A stretch of 15,749 nucleotides of DNA from Desulfurellales bacterium (GTDB lineage: Bacteria > Campylobacterota_A > Desulfurellia > Desulfurellales > Hippeaceae). The number at the start of each line of letters is the position of its first letter. Position 1 is the first letter of the stretch. The position numbers were made by a program, and so were the translations under genes. This document shows, in pieces, positions 6,300 to 15,162 of this stretch. The stretch is from the NCBI GenBank assembly GCA_027064405.1, contig JAMOPP010000049.1, positions 1 to 15,749 of the forward strand. The letters are read 5' to 3'. A model generated the notes under the pieces. That model did no database searches. It had not been told where the DNA came from and was given only the letters and a program-made list of their open reading frames with translations.

Positions 6300-7460
6300 A
6301 TGGTGAGTAGATTAAAGAATGGACTGGTTGCTGTTCTAATTGTTTCTTTTGCCGGTTTTCTGCTGGTTTCTTTATTTGAATCTAATGGGAATGCGAAGCC
6401 TAAACAATCAATGCAAAATCGATATGTGCATGTTGATGTATACAAGGTGGCAAAACCTGCCGATATGCCGGTAGAGCTAAAGTATCCGACAAGAATTAAA
6501 AGTATGCAGAATGTAAAGATTGTAGCACGCGTTAGCGGAACGCTCTTAAAAAAATACTACACCGAGGGTCAATTTGTTAACAAAGGTGATCTTTTATATA
6601 TGATAGAGCCGGACACATACAAGGCTCAAGTAGATGCCGCAAAAGCGCAACTTCAGAGTGCAATTGCAGCATTAAATAAAGCAGAAAGGGATTGGAAGAG
6701 GGTAAAAGCCTTATACGAAGCAAACGCTACAAGTAAACAAACAAGGGATGCTACTCTATCGGCTTACGAGATAGCCAAAGCAAATGTTGAAAGAGCAAAA
6801 GCAAATTTAGAGACCGCTCAAATCAACTTAAACTACACAAAAGTTAAAGCAACGATAAGCGGTATTACCGGATTAAAAGCCGCCGATGTCGGCTCTTTTG
6901 TAACAAACGGCACGCCCCTTGTTGCTATAACGAAGGTTAATCCAATATACGCAGAATTCTCTATGCCTGATATAGATGCAATGAGAGAAAAATACAACAT
7001 AAAAAATGGTAAATGGACAAAAGCAACAGAAGGAGAGCTTAAAGCATACCTTGAGATAAACGGCAAAAGATACAACAAAGAAGGATTTGTAAACTTCATA
7101 GACACAAATATAGACCCACAGACATCAACCGTGAAAGCAAGAGCCGTGTTTAATAATCCGGACAGGCTTCTAATGCCGGGCGAATTCGCTCGTATAATCA
7201 TCAAAGGACTCATTAGAAAAAATACCATTCTTGTGCCACAGAAGGCTGTTTTACAAAACCCATTGGGAATGATTGTTTTTGTTGTTAATAGGGGAAGGAC
7301 AGAGATAAGGCCAATAAAGATTTCCGAGACATCCGGCAAATACTTTGTTGTGGAAAAAGGGTTAAAAGCCGGAGATACCGTTATAGTAAATAACTTTTTC
7401 AAAATAAAACCGGGTATGCCTGTTAAGATAGATAAAATAACGAATGCAAAGGAGCAGTAA
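6300..7460 (+). CDS. acrA: AcrA/MexA-type periplasmic adaptor of an RND pump
   Basis: This 386-residue adaptor is close to the usual 380-400. An N-terminal hydrophobic segment (about 8-26) acts as an uncleaved anchor or signal. No lipobox cysteine is present, unlike E. coli AcrA. The order is standard: first lipoyl half (VKIVARVSGTLLKKYYTEGQ and KGDLLYMIEP, about 71-105), alpha-helical hairpin (about 108-175), second lipoyl half (YTKVKATISGITG), beta-barrel and membrane-proximal domain with MPGEFARI and the ILVPQKAVLQN strand typical of RND adaptors. It joins the RND pump to the outer-membrane channel. The ATG at 6300 is only three bases from AGGGGG (6291-6296). The next codon, GTG at 6303, has a better spacing of six and is a plausible alternative start. 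acrB follows with no gap. Confidence 0.93.
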   Translation: MVSRLKNGLVAVLIVSFAGFLLVSLFESNGNAKPKQSMQNRYVHVDVYKVAKPADMPVELKYPTRIKSMQNVKIVARVSGTLLKKYYTEGQFVNKGDLLYMIEPDTYKAQVDAAKAQLQSAIAALNKAERDWKRVKALYEANATSKQTRDATLSAYEIAKANVERAKANLETAQINLNYTKVKATISGITGLKAADVGSFVTNGTPLVAITKVNPIYAEFSMPDIDAMREKYNIKNGKWTKATEGELKAYLEINGKRYNKEGFVNFIDTNIDPQTSTVKARAVFNNPDRLLMPGEFARIIIKGLIRKNTILVPQKAVLQNPLGMIVFVVNRGRTEIRPIKISETSGKYFVVEKGLKAGDTVIVNNFFKIKPGMPVKIDKITNAKEQ

Positions 7461-10400
7461 ATGTTCTCTAAGTTTTTTATCGAAAGACCGGTATTTACTA
7501 TTGTCATCTCAATAATTATTGTTTTAGCAGGTGCAATAGCCATAAAAGACCTACCTGTACAGGAATATCCAACCGTTACACCACCTAGTATTATGGTTCA
7601 AGCAAAATATCCCGGCGCTGATGCGCAAACGGTTACAAAAACGGTTGCTGCACCGCTTGAAGAAGCAATAAACGGCGTAAAGAATATGATATATATGTCA
7701 TCTACATCATCACCGGACGGTACGCTCTTTATTAATGTAACATTTAAGATAGGCACCGACCCTGCAGTGGCAAAGGTTGATGTAAACAACAGGGTTCAGC
7801 TTGCTTTAAACAATCTGCCGGATACCGTAAGAAGGCTTGGTGTAACCGTAAGGGAGAGAAGTCCGGATATACTTAAGGTTTTCACCTTTAATTCCAAGGG
7901 CAATAAGCACGATACTACATACATTGCAAATTATATAGCCATCAATGTGTTGGATGATATAAAAAGGGTTCCCGGCGTCGGAGATGCTATTATATGGGGA
8001 AACAGAAACTACTCGGTAAGAATATGGCTAAATCCCGACAAACTTGCATCGTACGGACTATCTCCGGCAGATGTTATAAATATCGTAAGAAGCCAAAACG
8101 AACAGTATGCCGCCGGAAAAATCGGGCAACAGCCAATAAAAGAAAGCGTATATACATACAGTATAACAACCAAAGGCCGTCTAAAAACGGTTAAAGAGTT
8201 TGAAAACATCATAATAAAATCAAAACCTGACGGCTCAGCTTTAAGGCTAAAAGATATTGCAAGAATAGAATTAGGTCCTGAAGGATACTCCGTTCACAGT
8301 AGTTATAACGATAAAGGTTGTGTAACAATGGGAATTTGGTTATCTTCCGGTGCAAATGCCCTTGAAGTTTCCAAAAAAGTGGATGAGACGATGAAAGAGA
8401 TCTCAAAGGAATTCCCGCCTGATATTGAGTATCACGATGTTTACGACATAACAACATTTATACACGAATCTGTCAAAGAGGTTATTTATACCCTTCTGCT
8501 CTCTGTTGTTTTGGTGTCAATAGTCGTTTATGTATTCTTGGGAACATTGAGATCAACAATTATACCTGTATTGGCTATCCCTATATCAATTATAGGCACA
8601 TTTGCAGGATTGTATGCTAGTGGATTTTCCATCAACCTTTTAACCCTGTTCGGTCTGGTTCTTGCCATAGGACTTGTCGTAGATGATGCCATAGTCGTTA
8701 TAGAAAATGTCGATAGAATTCTAAAAAGCGAAGATATAAGCCCAAAGGAAGCTGCAATAAAATCGATGAAAGAGATAACTGCTCCTATTATAGGTATTGT
8801 TCTGGTTCTTGATGCGGTCTTTATCCCTGCATCATTTATTGGTGGTTTTGCAGGAAAGATGTATCAACAGTTTGCTTTAACCATTGCAGTTTCAGTAACA
8901 ATCTCGGGTATTGTCGCCTTAACCCTAACCCCTACACTGTGTTCTCTAATCTTACTCCAAGGTGGCATAAGGGAAACAAAATTTTCCAAAGCATTCTATT
9001 CGCTATTCAATCGTTTAACAGACGGTTTCACAGCAAGCGTAAAACAAACCATAAAATACTCATTTGTGAGTTTAATTATATTTGCCGTTACGATAGGTGC
9101 AACACTGCTCATAGCAAAACAGCTTCCGACAGGATTGGTGCCTGAAGAAGACAAGGGCGACATAATGGTTATGTACTATCTAATGCCCGGCTCTTCTTTG
9201 CAAAGAACCGTGGATGTTGAAAGAAATATGGGAAATATAGTAAAAAACAATAAAAATGTAGATAGTTACGGGTTTGTATCTGGCTTTGGCTTAATAACAT
9301 TCGCATACAAAACGGATGCCGGTGTGGGTTTTGTGCATTTAAAGGATTGGTCGGAAAGAAAGGATAGCTCATGGGATGCAATAAAACAGCTTATGATGGG
9401 ATTTTCTCAAAATAAAGAATCGTTCATTATGGCTTTAAATCCACCACCGATAATGGGTATGAGTACAACAGGTGGATTTGATATGTACATACAGGATAGA
9501 ACAGGTGGTGATATTCAGCTTTTTAATAAGTATGCAAAAGATGTAGTGTATAAGGCAAACAGGGATAAGAGATTAATGATGGTGCGTTCAACACTTAACA
9601 CCGATGTCCCGCAGTATAAAATAACAGTGGACAGAGAAAAAGCAAAGGCTCTAAATGTCCCGATAGCTAATATATTTGCGACACTGCAGTCAACATTCGG
9701 CAGATACTACATAAACGATTTCAACCTGTTTGGGCGAACATACCATGTCAATATCCAATCTGAGGGAAACTTCAGAGGAAATTTAAATGATTATGACTAT
9801 GTATTTGCCAAATCAGGAACAGGAAAGCTTATACCTATAAGCTCACTTATTCACATAAAGAGAATAGTCGGTCCGGATGTAGTCGAAAGGTTTAATATGT
9901 TTACCGCTACTCATATTATAGGTCAGCCGCGACCCGGATATACATCCGGTGATGCTATGAAAGCCATAGAAGAGATTGCTCATAAAGTGTTCCCGACAGG
10001 ATACACCATCAGCTGGTCCGGAACATCTTATCAAGAAAAGAAATTGGCAAAATCAGGAAACAATGTGTTTATATACACCATTGTTTTTGTATTTTTAATC
10101 CTTGCCGCACTGTATGAGAGTTTTACTATACCAATTGCCATTTTGTTAATTGTGCCATTTGCTATATTTGGCGCTGCCTTAGGTCTGTTTTTGGGCCATT
10201 TCGAAAAGGATATATACTTCAATATCGGTATCTTGGTTCTTATAGGGTTATCGGCAAAGAATGCTATCTTGCTTGTTAAGTTTGCTTTGGATAGAATGGA
10301 CGAAGGGTTGCCGCTTTTGGACGCAACTATTGAAGGTGCAAAAATAAGATTTAGGCCTATTATTATGACATCGTTTGCCTTTATTGTGGGTAGTCTGCCA

Positions 10401-10559
10401 CTTATCACTTCGCAAGGTGCCGGGGCTAGTTCTCGTCATATCATAGGCACAACGGTTGTAAGTGGTATGCTGTTTCAGACGGTTGTAGGAACGCTGTTTA
10501 TACCACTGTTCTTTTACATTATTATGAGAATATTCCGTAGGAGGAAAAATGAGAAGTAA
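7461..10559 (+). CDS. acrB: AcrB-type RND multidrug efflux pump (HAE-1 family)
   Basis: At 1032 residues this is the full length for a hydrophobe/amphiphile efflux RND pump. The N-terminus MFSKFFIERPVFTIV is the family signature, followed by DLPVQEYPTVTPP. Twelve membrane spans and two large periplasmic loops (after spans 1 and 7) are evident. The proton relay is intact: Asp408-Asp409 in span 4 (GLVVDDAIVVIENV) and Lys933 in span 10 (GLSAKNAILLVKFA), matching Asp407, Asp408 and Lys940 of E. coli AcrB. The pump works as a trimer in the inner membrane, driven by proton influx, and expels drugs, dyes, detergents or bile-like compounds. The ATG directly follows the acrA TAA, with AAGGAG (7449-7454) inside acrA. 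The end overlaps oprM by 11 bases. Substrate range cannot be deduced from the sequence. Confidence 0.96.
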   Translation: MFSKFFIERPVFTIVISIIIVLAGAIAIKDLPVQEYPTVTPPSIMVQAKYPGADAQTVTKTVAAPLEEAINGVKNMIYMSSTSSPDGTLFINVTFKIGTDPAVAKVDVNNRVQLALNNLPDTVRRLGVTVRERSPDILKVFTFNSKGNKHDTTYIANYIAINVLDDIKRVPGVGDAIIWGNRNYSVRIWLNPDKLASYGLSPADVINIVRSQNEQYAAGKIGQQPIKESVYTYSITTKGRLKTVKEFENIIIKSKPDGSALRLKDIARIELGPEGYSVHSSYNDKGCVTMGIWLSSGANALEVSKKVDETMKEISKEFPPDIEYHDVYDITTFIHESVKEVIYTLLLSVVLVSIVVYVFLGTLRSTIIPVLAIPISIIGTFAGLYASGFSINLLTLFGLVLAIGLVVDDAIVVIENVDRILKSEDISPKEAAIKSMKEITAPIIGIVLVLDAVFIPASFIGGFAGKMYQQFALTIAVSVTISGIVALTLTPTLCSLILLQGGIRETKFSKAFYSLFNRLTDGFTASVKQTIKYSFVSLIIFAVTIGATLLIAKQLPTGLVPEEDKGDIMVMYYLMPGSSLQRTVDVERNMGNIVKNNKNVDSYGFVSGFGLITFAYKTDAGVGFVHLKDWSERKDSSWDAIKQLMMGFSQNKESFIMALNPPPIMGMSTTGGFDMYIQDRTGGDIQLFNKYAKDVVYKANRDKRLMMVRSTLNTDVPQYKITVDREKAKALNVPIANIFATLQSTFGRYYINDFNLFGRTYHVNIQSEGNFRGNLNDYDYVFAKSGTGKLIPISSLIHIKRIVGPDVVERFNMFTATHIIGQPRPGYTSGDAMKAIEEIAHKVFPTGYTISWSGTSYQEKKLAKSGNNVFIYTIVFVFLILAALYESFTIPIAILLIVPFAIFGAALGLFLGHFEKDIYFNIGILVLIGLSAKNAILLVKFALDRMDEGLPLLDATIEGAKIRFRPIIMTSFAFIVGSLPLITSQGAGASSRHIIGTTVVSGMLFQTVVGTLFIPLFFYIIMRIFRRRKNEK

Positions 10560-11946
10560 GGTTTTAATTGTTTTATCAAGCACTGTTTTGTTGTTGTCAA
10601 GTTGCTCACTTGCGCCTAAGCTTTCAACCCCGAAGATGGATATGCCGTCTAAGTACGATAATAAAACGGCACAGTCAATAAATGTAAATTGGTGGAAGAA
10701 TTTTAATGATAAGATGTTGAATTCTCTGATAGAAGAATCTCTAAAGAATAACGACGATCTACAGCTTGCCGTGGCAAGGGTTGAGGAAGCAAAAGCGTAT
10801 TTGGGTCTTCAAAGCGCAAATCTTTATCCAACCATAGGGGCATCAGGTCAGCAATTAAGGCAGCAAACAAGCAAAGAAATGTCTCCATACAAAATATCAA
10901 CAACCTCAAACACATTCAACCTTTCCGGTTCTGTTTCTTATGAATTGGATTTGTGGGGTAAACTGAGAAATCAAAAGAAAGCGGCAATATCTCAGTTGCT
11001 TTCAAGCAGGGCAAATCAAGAAACGGTGAGATTGACCTTGATATCAAATGTGGCAAATAGCTATTTAAATCTTATTTCGATAGATAAACAGCTTGATATA
11101 GCTAAAAAAACTGAGAAAAGTTATAAAGAGACATATGAATATAGGAAAAAACAGTACAAATACGGCACAATAAATGAAATTGTTATCTCTCAAGCCAAAG
11201 CCCAATATGAAGGGGCAAAACTCCTTGTTGAAACATTGACAAATCAAAGAGCAGTATTAATGAGTAGTTTGTCCGTGTTGCTCGCTAAAAGCCCAAAAGA
11301 GATTTTTGACAATAATATTGCCTTAAATAAAGAGCTACCGAAACCTATAAAGGTTCCGGCGGCTTTGCCTTCATCAACCTTGGAAAATAGGCCTGATATT
11401 GAAGCCGCATTAGAGAATTTAAAGTCAAAAAATGCTCTAATAGGCGCTGCAAAGGCAGCATATTTTCCGTCAATCTCTTTGACAAGCATCCTTGGTTTTC
11501 AGAGTTTGGAGCTATCAAATCTGCTTCAGCGTTCTGCAAAATTTTGGAATTTTAACCCTCAAGCAAGTATGAGTATTTTTGATTTTGGAAGAATTAAATC
11601 CAATGTTGAGATTGCTAAAGCTCAAAAACAGGAAGCGATTATTCAATATAAACGAACGGTTCGAAACGCATTTAAAGAGGTGTTTGATGCCTTAAATACC
11701 TTAAAATCCGATAAATCAAAACTAAAATCCCAAGAAAAATTAGTTGCATCCCTGAGAAAGGTTCTTGAATTATCAAACAGAAGATTTGATACGGGATATT
11801 CCGATTATCTTGAGGTGCTTGATTCGCAAAGGGGTTATTTGAATGCAAGATTGGATTTGGAAAAACTAAAAGCCAAAGTTCTTGTAGATCAAGTAACACT
11901 CTATAAAGCCCTTGGCGGGGGGTGGAAGAATCCAAATCATGGATAA
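10549..11946 (+). CDS. oprM: OprM/NodT-type outer-membrane efflux channel lipoprotein
   Basis: This 465-residue outer-membrane factor begins with a lipoprotein signal peptide (MRSKVLIVL, hydrophobic stretch, LLSSC with Cys19), so it should be lipid-anchored like OprM or CusC/NodT members. Two outer-membrane efflux repeats follow: one around residues 60-250, with the WWKNFNDKMLNSLIEESLKN motif typical of NodT proteins, and one around 260-460. In the second, ENRPDIEAA and AAKAAYFPSISLT mark the conserved region, and LEVLDSQRGYLNA lies near the end of the coiled-coil barrel. A trimer would form the exit duct through periplasm and outer membrane. The ATG lies within the acrB end, six codon-shifted bases after AGGAGG (10539-10544 with AAAA between), so it is well placed for coupled translation. 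It is the only outer-membrane channel among three pump systems here and probably serves more than one. Confidence 0.95.
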   Translation: MRSKVLIVLSSTVLLLSSCSLAPKLSTPKMDMPSKYDNKTAQSINVNWWKNFNDKMLNSLIEESLKNNDDLQLAVARVEEAKAYLGLQSANLYPTIGASGQQLRQQTSKEMSPYKISTTSNTFNLSGSVSYELDLWGKLRNQKKAAISQLLSSRANQETVRLTLISNVANSYLNLISIDKQLDIAKKTEKSYKETYEYRKKQYKYGTINEIVISQAKAQYEGAKLLVETLTNQRAVLMSSLSVLLAKSPKEIFDNNIALNKELPKPIKVPAALPSSTLENRPDIEAALENLKSKNALIGAAKAAYFPSISLTSILGFQSLELSNLLQRSAKFWNFNPQASMSIFDFGRIKSNVEIAKAQKQEAIIQYKRTVRNAFKEVFDALNTLKSDKSKLKSQEKLVASLRKVLELSNRRFDTGYSDYLEVLDSQRGYLNARLDLEKLKAKVLVDQVTLYKALGGGWKNPNHG

Positions 11947-11971
11947 ACGCTGAAGAAATAAAGGAATATAT

Positions 11972-13189
11972 ATGCAGGATATGTCAAAAATTACACAATA
12001 TTCCAACAAGAAAACGAAACTTATAGTTTTTATTCTGCTTGGAGTGCTTATTGTTGGTACACTTGGATATTTTTATACAGCTTCTAATAAAGAATCCAAA
12101 GATGAGTTTAAGTATATAACGCAACCCTTGAAAAAAGGTGATTTGACTATTATCGTCACGGCTACGGGATACATACAGCCTATTGAGGAGGTAAAGGTCG
12201 GAAGTGAGATATCCGGAACGATTGAAAAGGTTTTTGTTGACTATAATGATATAGTTAAGAAGGGACAGGTTCTTGCACAAATCGACAAAACAAAATATAA
12301 AAGTGCTTTGGATAAAGCCCGATTTGCTTTAGAGTCCACAAAAGCGTCACTACAGAGTGCGTATGCAAAATTGCACCTGTATACCGCAATAATAAAAAGA
12401 GACAGAGTACTGTTAAAATCGACAAACGGCTCTTTACCTTCTCAAAATACATGGGATAGTGACTGGTCGAACTACCTTTCTGCAAAAGCCGAGGTTCAAG
12501 AAGCAAAGGCAAAGATTAAACAGGCAGAATCCGAATTGGCTATAGATAGATATAATCTTAGTAAAACAACAATATACTCTCCTACAAATGGTGTAGTTTT
12601 AGAAAGGAATATAGACCCCGGTCAAACCGTCGCTGCCTCTTTTCAAACCCCAATGCTTTTTAGGATTGCCAAAGATTTGACAAAAATGGAGCTTCGAGCA
12701 AGCATTGATGAAGCGGATATTGCACAGGTAAAAGCCGGGCAGAATGCCTATTTTACGGTTGATGCATACCCTAATAAGAAATTTAATGCTAAGGTAAGAA
12801 TGGTTCGTGTTAATTCCGAGATAGTTGAGGGCGTGGTCACATATAAGGCTATAATGGATGTGAATAATAAAAACCTTCTTCTAAAACCCGGTATGAGCGC
12901 AGATGTTGATATAGTTACAAAAACCGTTAAAAACAGTTTTATTGTGCCAAAAGCAGCGATGTTGTTTATTCCTTTAAAACATAACAATAAACATAGTCTA
13001 TTTAAGAGGGATAAGAAAACAAAAATAACTATGGATAAGAGGCCTCATATTTGGATACTCAAAAACGGTAAATTAAAGAAGGTGCTGGTAAAGGTGGTTG
13101 GTAATAGCGGATTTTCGACGGCTATTTCGTCTAAAGAATTAGAAGAAAACGACAAGGTTGTAATTATGCAGGAAAAAGTAGGTGATTAA
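11972..13189 (+). CDS. macA: MacA-type periplasmic adaptor of an ABC efflux system
   Basis: This 405-residue adaptor has a basic N-terminus, one membrane anchor (about 17-35), and the MacA-like opening YITQPLKKGDLTIIVTATGYIQP with the lipoyl half EVKVGSEISGTIEKVFVDYN. An alpha-helical hairpin follows (about 105-185), then the second lipoyl half (STKTTIYSPTNGVVLERN region) and beta-barrel with LRASIDEADIAQVKAGQ, a strong MacA hallmark. A lysine-rich insertion (about 330-355) precedes HIWILKNGK. Similar variable linkers occur at this place in other MacA proteins. It would dock the MacB-type transporter to the outer-membrane channel encoded just upstream. The ATG at 11972 follows AAAGGA (11960-11965) by six bases, with a second in-frame ATG at 11981. 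The gene sits 25 bp behind oprM and overlaps the ATPase gene by eight bases. Confidence 0.93.
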   Translation: MQDMSKITQYSNKKTKLIVFILLGVLIVGTLGYFYTASNKESKDEFKYITQPLKKGDLTIIVTATGYIQPIEEVKVGSEISGTIEKVFVDYNDIVKKGQVLAQIDKTKYKSALDKARFALESTKASLQSAYAKLHLYTAIIKRDRVLLKSTNGSLPSQNTWDSDWSNYLSAKAEVQEAKAKIKQAESELAIDRYNLSKTTIYSPTNGVVLERNIDPGQTVAASFQTPMLFRIAKDLTKMELRASIDEADIAQVKAGQNAYFTVDAYPNKKFNAKVRMVRVNSEIVEGVVTYKAIMDVNNKNLLLKPGMSADVDIVTKTVKNSFIVPKAAMLFIPLKHNNKHSLFKRDKKTKITMDKRPHIWILKNGKLKKVLVKVVGNSGFSTAISSKELEENDKVVIMQEKVGD

Positions 13190-13862
13190 GCTTAAAAATA
13201 TAACAAAAACTTACGGAAAGGCAGATGCGGCAACAGAGGTTTTAAAAGGAATCAGTTTAGAAATTAAAGATGGCGAGTTTGTTTCGATAATGGGCGCAAG
13301 CGGAAGCGGGAAATCAACGCTTTTAAATATACTTGGAACGCTTGATGTTCCTACAAGTGGAGATTATTTATTTTCTGATACAAATATAAACACCCTTTCA
13401 AAAGACCAAAAAGCCCTTTTTAGGCGCTACATACTTGGATTTATATTCCAGCAATTCAATCTTTTAAAGAAAACTACAGCATTAGAAAATGTTGAGATGC
13501 CACTTATTTATCTGGGCGTAGGCGCAAAGGAAAGAAGAAAAAGAGCCTATGATGCTCTTTGCAAAGTAGGACTTGAAAACAGACTTAACTATACTCCGCA
13601 AGAACTTTCAGGTGGTCAGCAGCAAAGAGTAGCGATAGCAAGGGCAATAGTTACAAATCCTAAGGTTTTAATTGCAGATGAACCTACAGGTAACCTTGAC
13701 TCAAAAAGAAGTCACGAGGTTATGGAGATTATTAAGAAATTTAATAAACAGGGTTTTACGATTATTATGGTGACTCACGAAAAAGATATAGCTTTATACG
13801 CTTCAAGGATAATTTATGTCCGTGACGGACAGATTGAAAAAGAGGAAAGCAATGTTTTATAA
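13182..13862 (+). CDS. ABC transporter ATPase, MacB/LolD type (separate nucleotide-binding subunit)
   Basis: This 226-residue cytoplasmic ATPase shows Walker A GASGSGKST (38-46), a Q-loop in GFIFQQFNLLKKTTALENV, signature LSGGQ (142-146) within LSGGQQQRVAIARA, Walker B ending IADEPTGNLD (Asp166, Glu167 as catalytic base) and the switch histidine His199 in VTHEKD. The Q-loop text and EPTGNLDS are typical of the MacB/LolD/FtsE subgroup, which performs mechanical transport across the periplasm and does not pull substrates through the membrane. The start is GTG at 13182, eight bases inside the macA end, with AGGA (13170-13173) upstream. In E. coli the equivalent domain is fused to the MacB permease. 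Here it is a separate gene overlapping the permease gene by 11 bases. The LolD lipoprotein-release role is less likely because of the MacA and OprM partners. Confidence 0.94.
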   Translation: MIKLKNITKTYGKADAATEVLKGISLEIKDGEFVSIMGASGSGKSTLLNILGTLDVPTSGDYLFSDTNINTLSKDQKALFRRYILGFIFQQFNLLKKTTALENVEMPLIYLGVGAKERRKRAYDALCKVGLENRLNYTPQELSGGQQQRVAIARAIVTNPKVLIADEPTGNLDSKRSHEVMEIIKKFNKQGFTIIMVTHEKDIALYASRIIYVRDGQIEKEESNVL

Positions 13863-15063
13863 CGCTTTTATGCAGGCTTTGCGGGAAATAAAACGAAATA
13901 TTATGCGCTCTTTACTTACTGCAATTGGCATAGTTATAGGCATAGCATCTGTTATAGTTATGGTAAATATCGGGAAAAGTGCGAGTTTATCAATAACGCA
14001 AAGTATAAGCAAATTAGGCAGTAATGTGCTTTTTATAATGCCGGGACAACACAACGGTCCGGGAGGTATTTCGTCTGTTACCAAACCCTTTAAGAGTGAC
14101 ACCGTGGCTTTATTAAAAAATTCGATTTTAACGCTAAAAGCGGTATCACCTGTTGAAAATGCTTCTATGACGGTGATTTATAAAAATCAGAATTACAAAA
14201 CAAGCATAAAAGGTATAAATAATGATTATTTTACAGTTCAGAATTGGCATATGAATATGGGGAGAAAATTTAATAAAAGAGAACTGCGAAGTGGACAAAA
14301 TGTATGTATCTTAGGTAAAACGGTTATAAAAAATTTAATGTTAGATTCGCAAGCTGCTCTTGGGAAACGGATTAGTCTTAAAAATTTTTCGTGTGAAGTG
14401 ATAGGAGTGTTAAACGAAAAAGGTGCAAATACATTCGGTAGAGATGAAGACGATGTAGTCATTGTGCCTATAAAGATGTTTCAAAGACGCATAAGCGGAA
14501 ATGATAATATTCATCTTATTATGGCTTCAGTAAAAGATAAAATACCGCTTGAAGAGGCTTCTTTGCAGATAGAGCAATTGCTCAGAGAAAAGAGGCATAT
14601 AAAAAACGATGATGACAGCGATTTTTCTGTAAAAAGTATGACTGCACTTCTTGATACAATCTCTAAAATTACATCTATGTTGACTGTGATGCTTGGCTCA
14701 ATAGCTGCCATATCCCTTGTTGTGGGCGGTATAGGTATTATGAACATTATGCTTGTTTCTGTCACTGAAAGGACGAGAGAGATAGGTGTAAGGATGGCTG
14801 TGGGGGCTATGGCTAAGGATATATTGGTTCAATTTTTAATAGAATCCGTAGTTTTATCCAGTTTGGGTGGGATTGCAGGTATAATTATCGGGATACTTAT
14901 TACATATATTGTATCCTTTGCTTTTCATATACCTTTAATTCTTGACCCTGCAATTATACTTGTATCTCTAATATTTTCTATGGCAATAGGCATAGTTTTC
15001 GGTATTGCGCCTGCAAGAAAAGCAGCAAATATGAATCCGATTGACGCATTGAGATATGAGTAA
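13852..15063 (+). CDS. MacB-type ABC transporter permease (FtsX/MacB_PCD)
   Basis: Starting at the ATG at 13852 the protein has 403 residues. This start is preferred because AGAGGA (13841-13846) lies five bases upstream and the product then begins like other MacB permeases (MFYNAFMQALREIKRN, then LLTAIGIVIGIASVI). An in-frame ATG at 13816 would add twelve charged residues and lacks a comparable ribosome binding site. Span 1 (about 19-40) is followed by a large periplasmic domain (about 45-270), then three spans near 275-300, 325-350 and 365-388. The cytoplasmic coupling helix reads SVTERTREIGVRMAVGA, and the end ARKAANMNPIDALRYE is the family's C-terminal signature. With its ATPase, MacA and the OprM-type channel it should form a tripartite pump driven by ATP for macrolides, peptides, siderophores or protoporphyrin-like compounds. 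The actual substrate is unknown. Confidence 0.93.
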   Translation: MFYNAFMQALREIKRNIMRSLLTAIGIVIGIASVIVMVNIGKSASLSITQSISKLGSNVLFIMPGQHNGPGGISSVTKPFKSDTVALLKNSILTLKAVSPVENASMTVIYKNQNYKTSIKGINNDYFTVQNWHMNMGRKFNKRELRSGQNVCILGKTVIKNLMLDSQAALGKRISLKNFSCEVIGVLNEKGANTFGRDEDDVVIVPIKMFQRRISGNDNIHLIMASVKDKIPLEEASLQIEQLLREKRHIKNDDDSDFSVKSMTALLDTISKITSMLTVMLGSIAAISLVVGGIGIMNIMLVSVTERTREIGVRMAVGAMAKDILVQFLIESVVLSSLGGIAGIIIGILITYIVSFAFHIPLILDPAIILVSLIFSMAIGIVFGIAPARKAANMNPIDALRYE

Positions 15064-15162
15064 CAAACAATAAAAGAAGCGAATGTTTAAAAATAGAAGA
15101 TGAATTGCAGTTAGATAGGTTTTAAATTTATGTTTATAAATTTTGCTTAATGGAGAATATCT

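Noticed and set aside
6833..7543. A 236-codon open frame on the - strand inside acrA and the acrB start.
   Set aside because: It is fully antisense to clear RND adaptor and pump sequence. It has no ribosome binding site or recognisable domain, and long antisense frames are common opposite such genes.
12962..13050. The lysine-rich insertion in MacA as a novel domain.
   Set aside because: Variable low-complexity linkers at this position, just before the final strand, are usual in MacA-type adaptors. Nothing here indicates a separate fold.
13816..13851. Upstream ATG start for the ABC permease at 13816.
   Set aside because: It lacks a good ribosome binding site and adds a charged 12-residue tail absent from typical MacB permeases. 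The ATG at 13852 has AGAGGA at proper spacing.
13182..15063. The ABC pair as a LolCDE lipoprotein-release system.
   Set aside because: The ATPase resembles LolD, but only one permease gene is present, and it follows a MacA adaptor and an outer-membrane channel, so a split MacB fits better.
15064..15162. A terminator closing the efflux operon.
   Set aside because: No convincing GC stem with a T-run was found. The gap is simply AT-rich, with only a weak promoter-like TATAAA.
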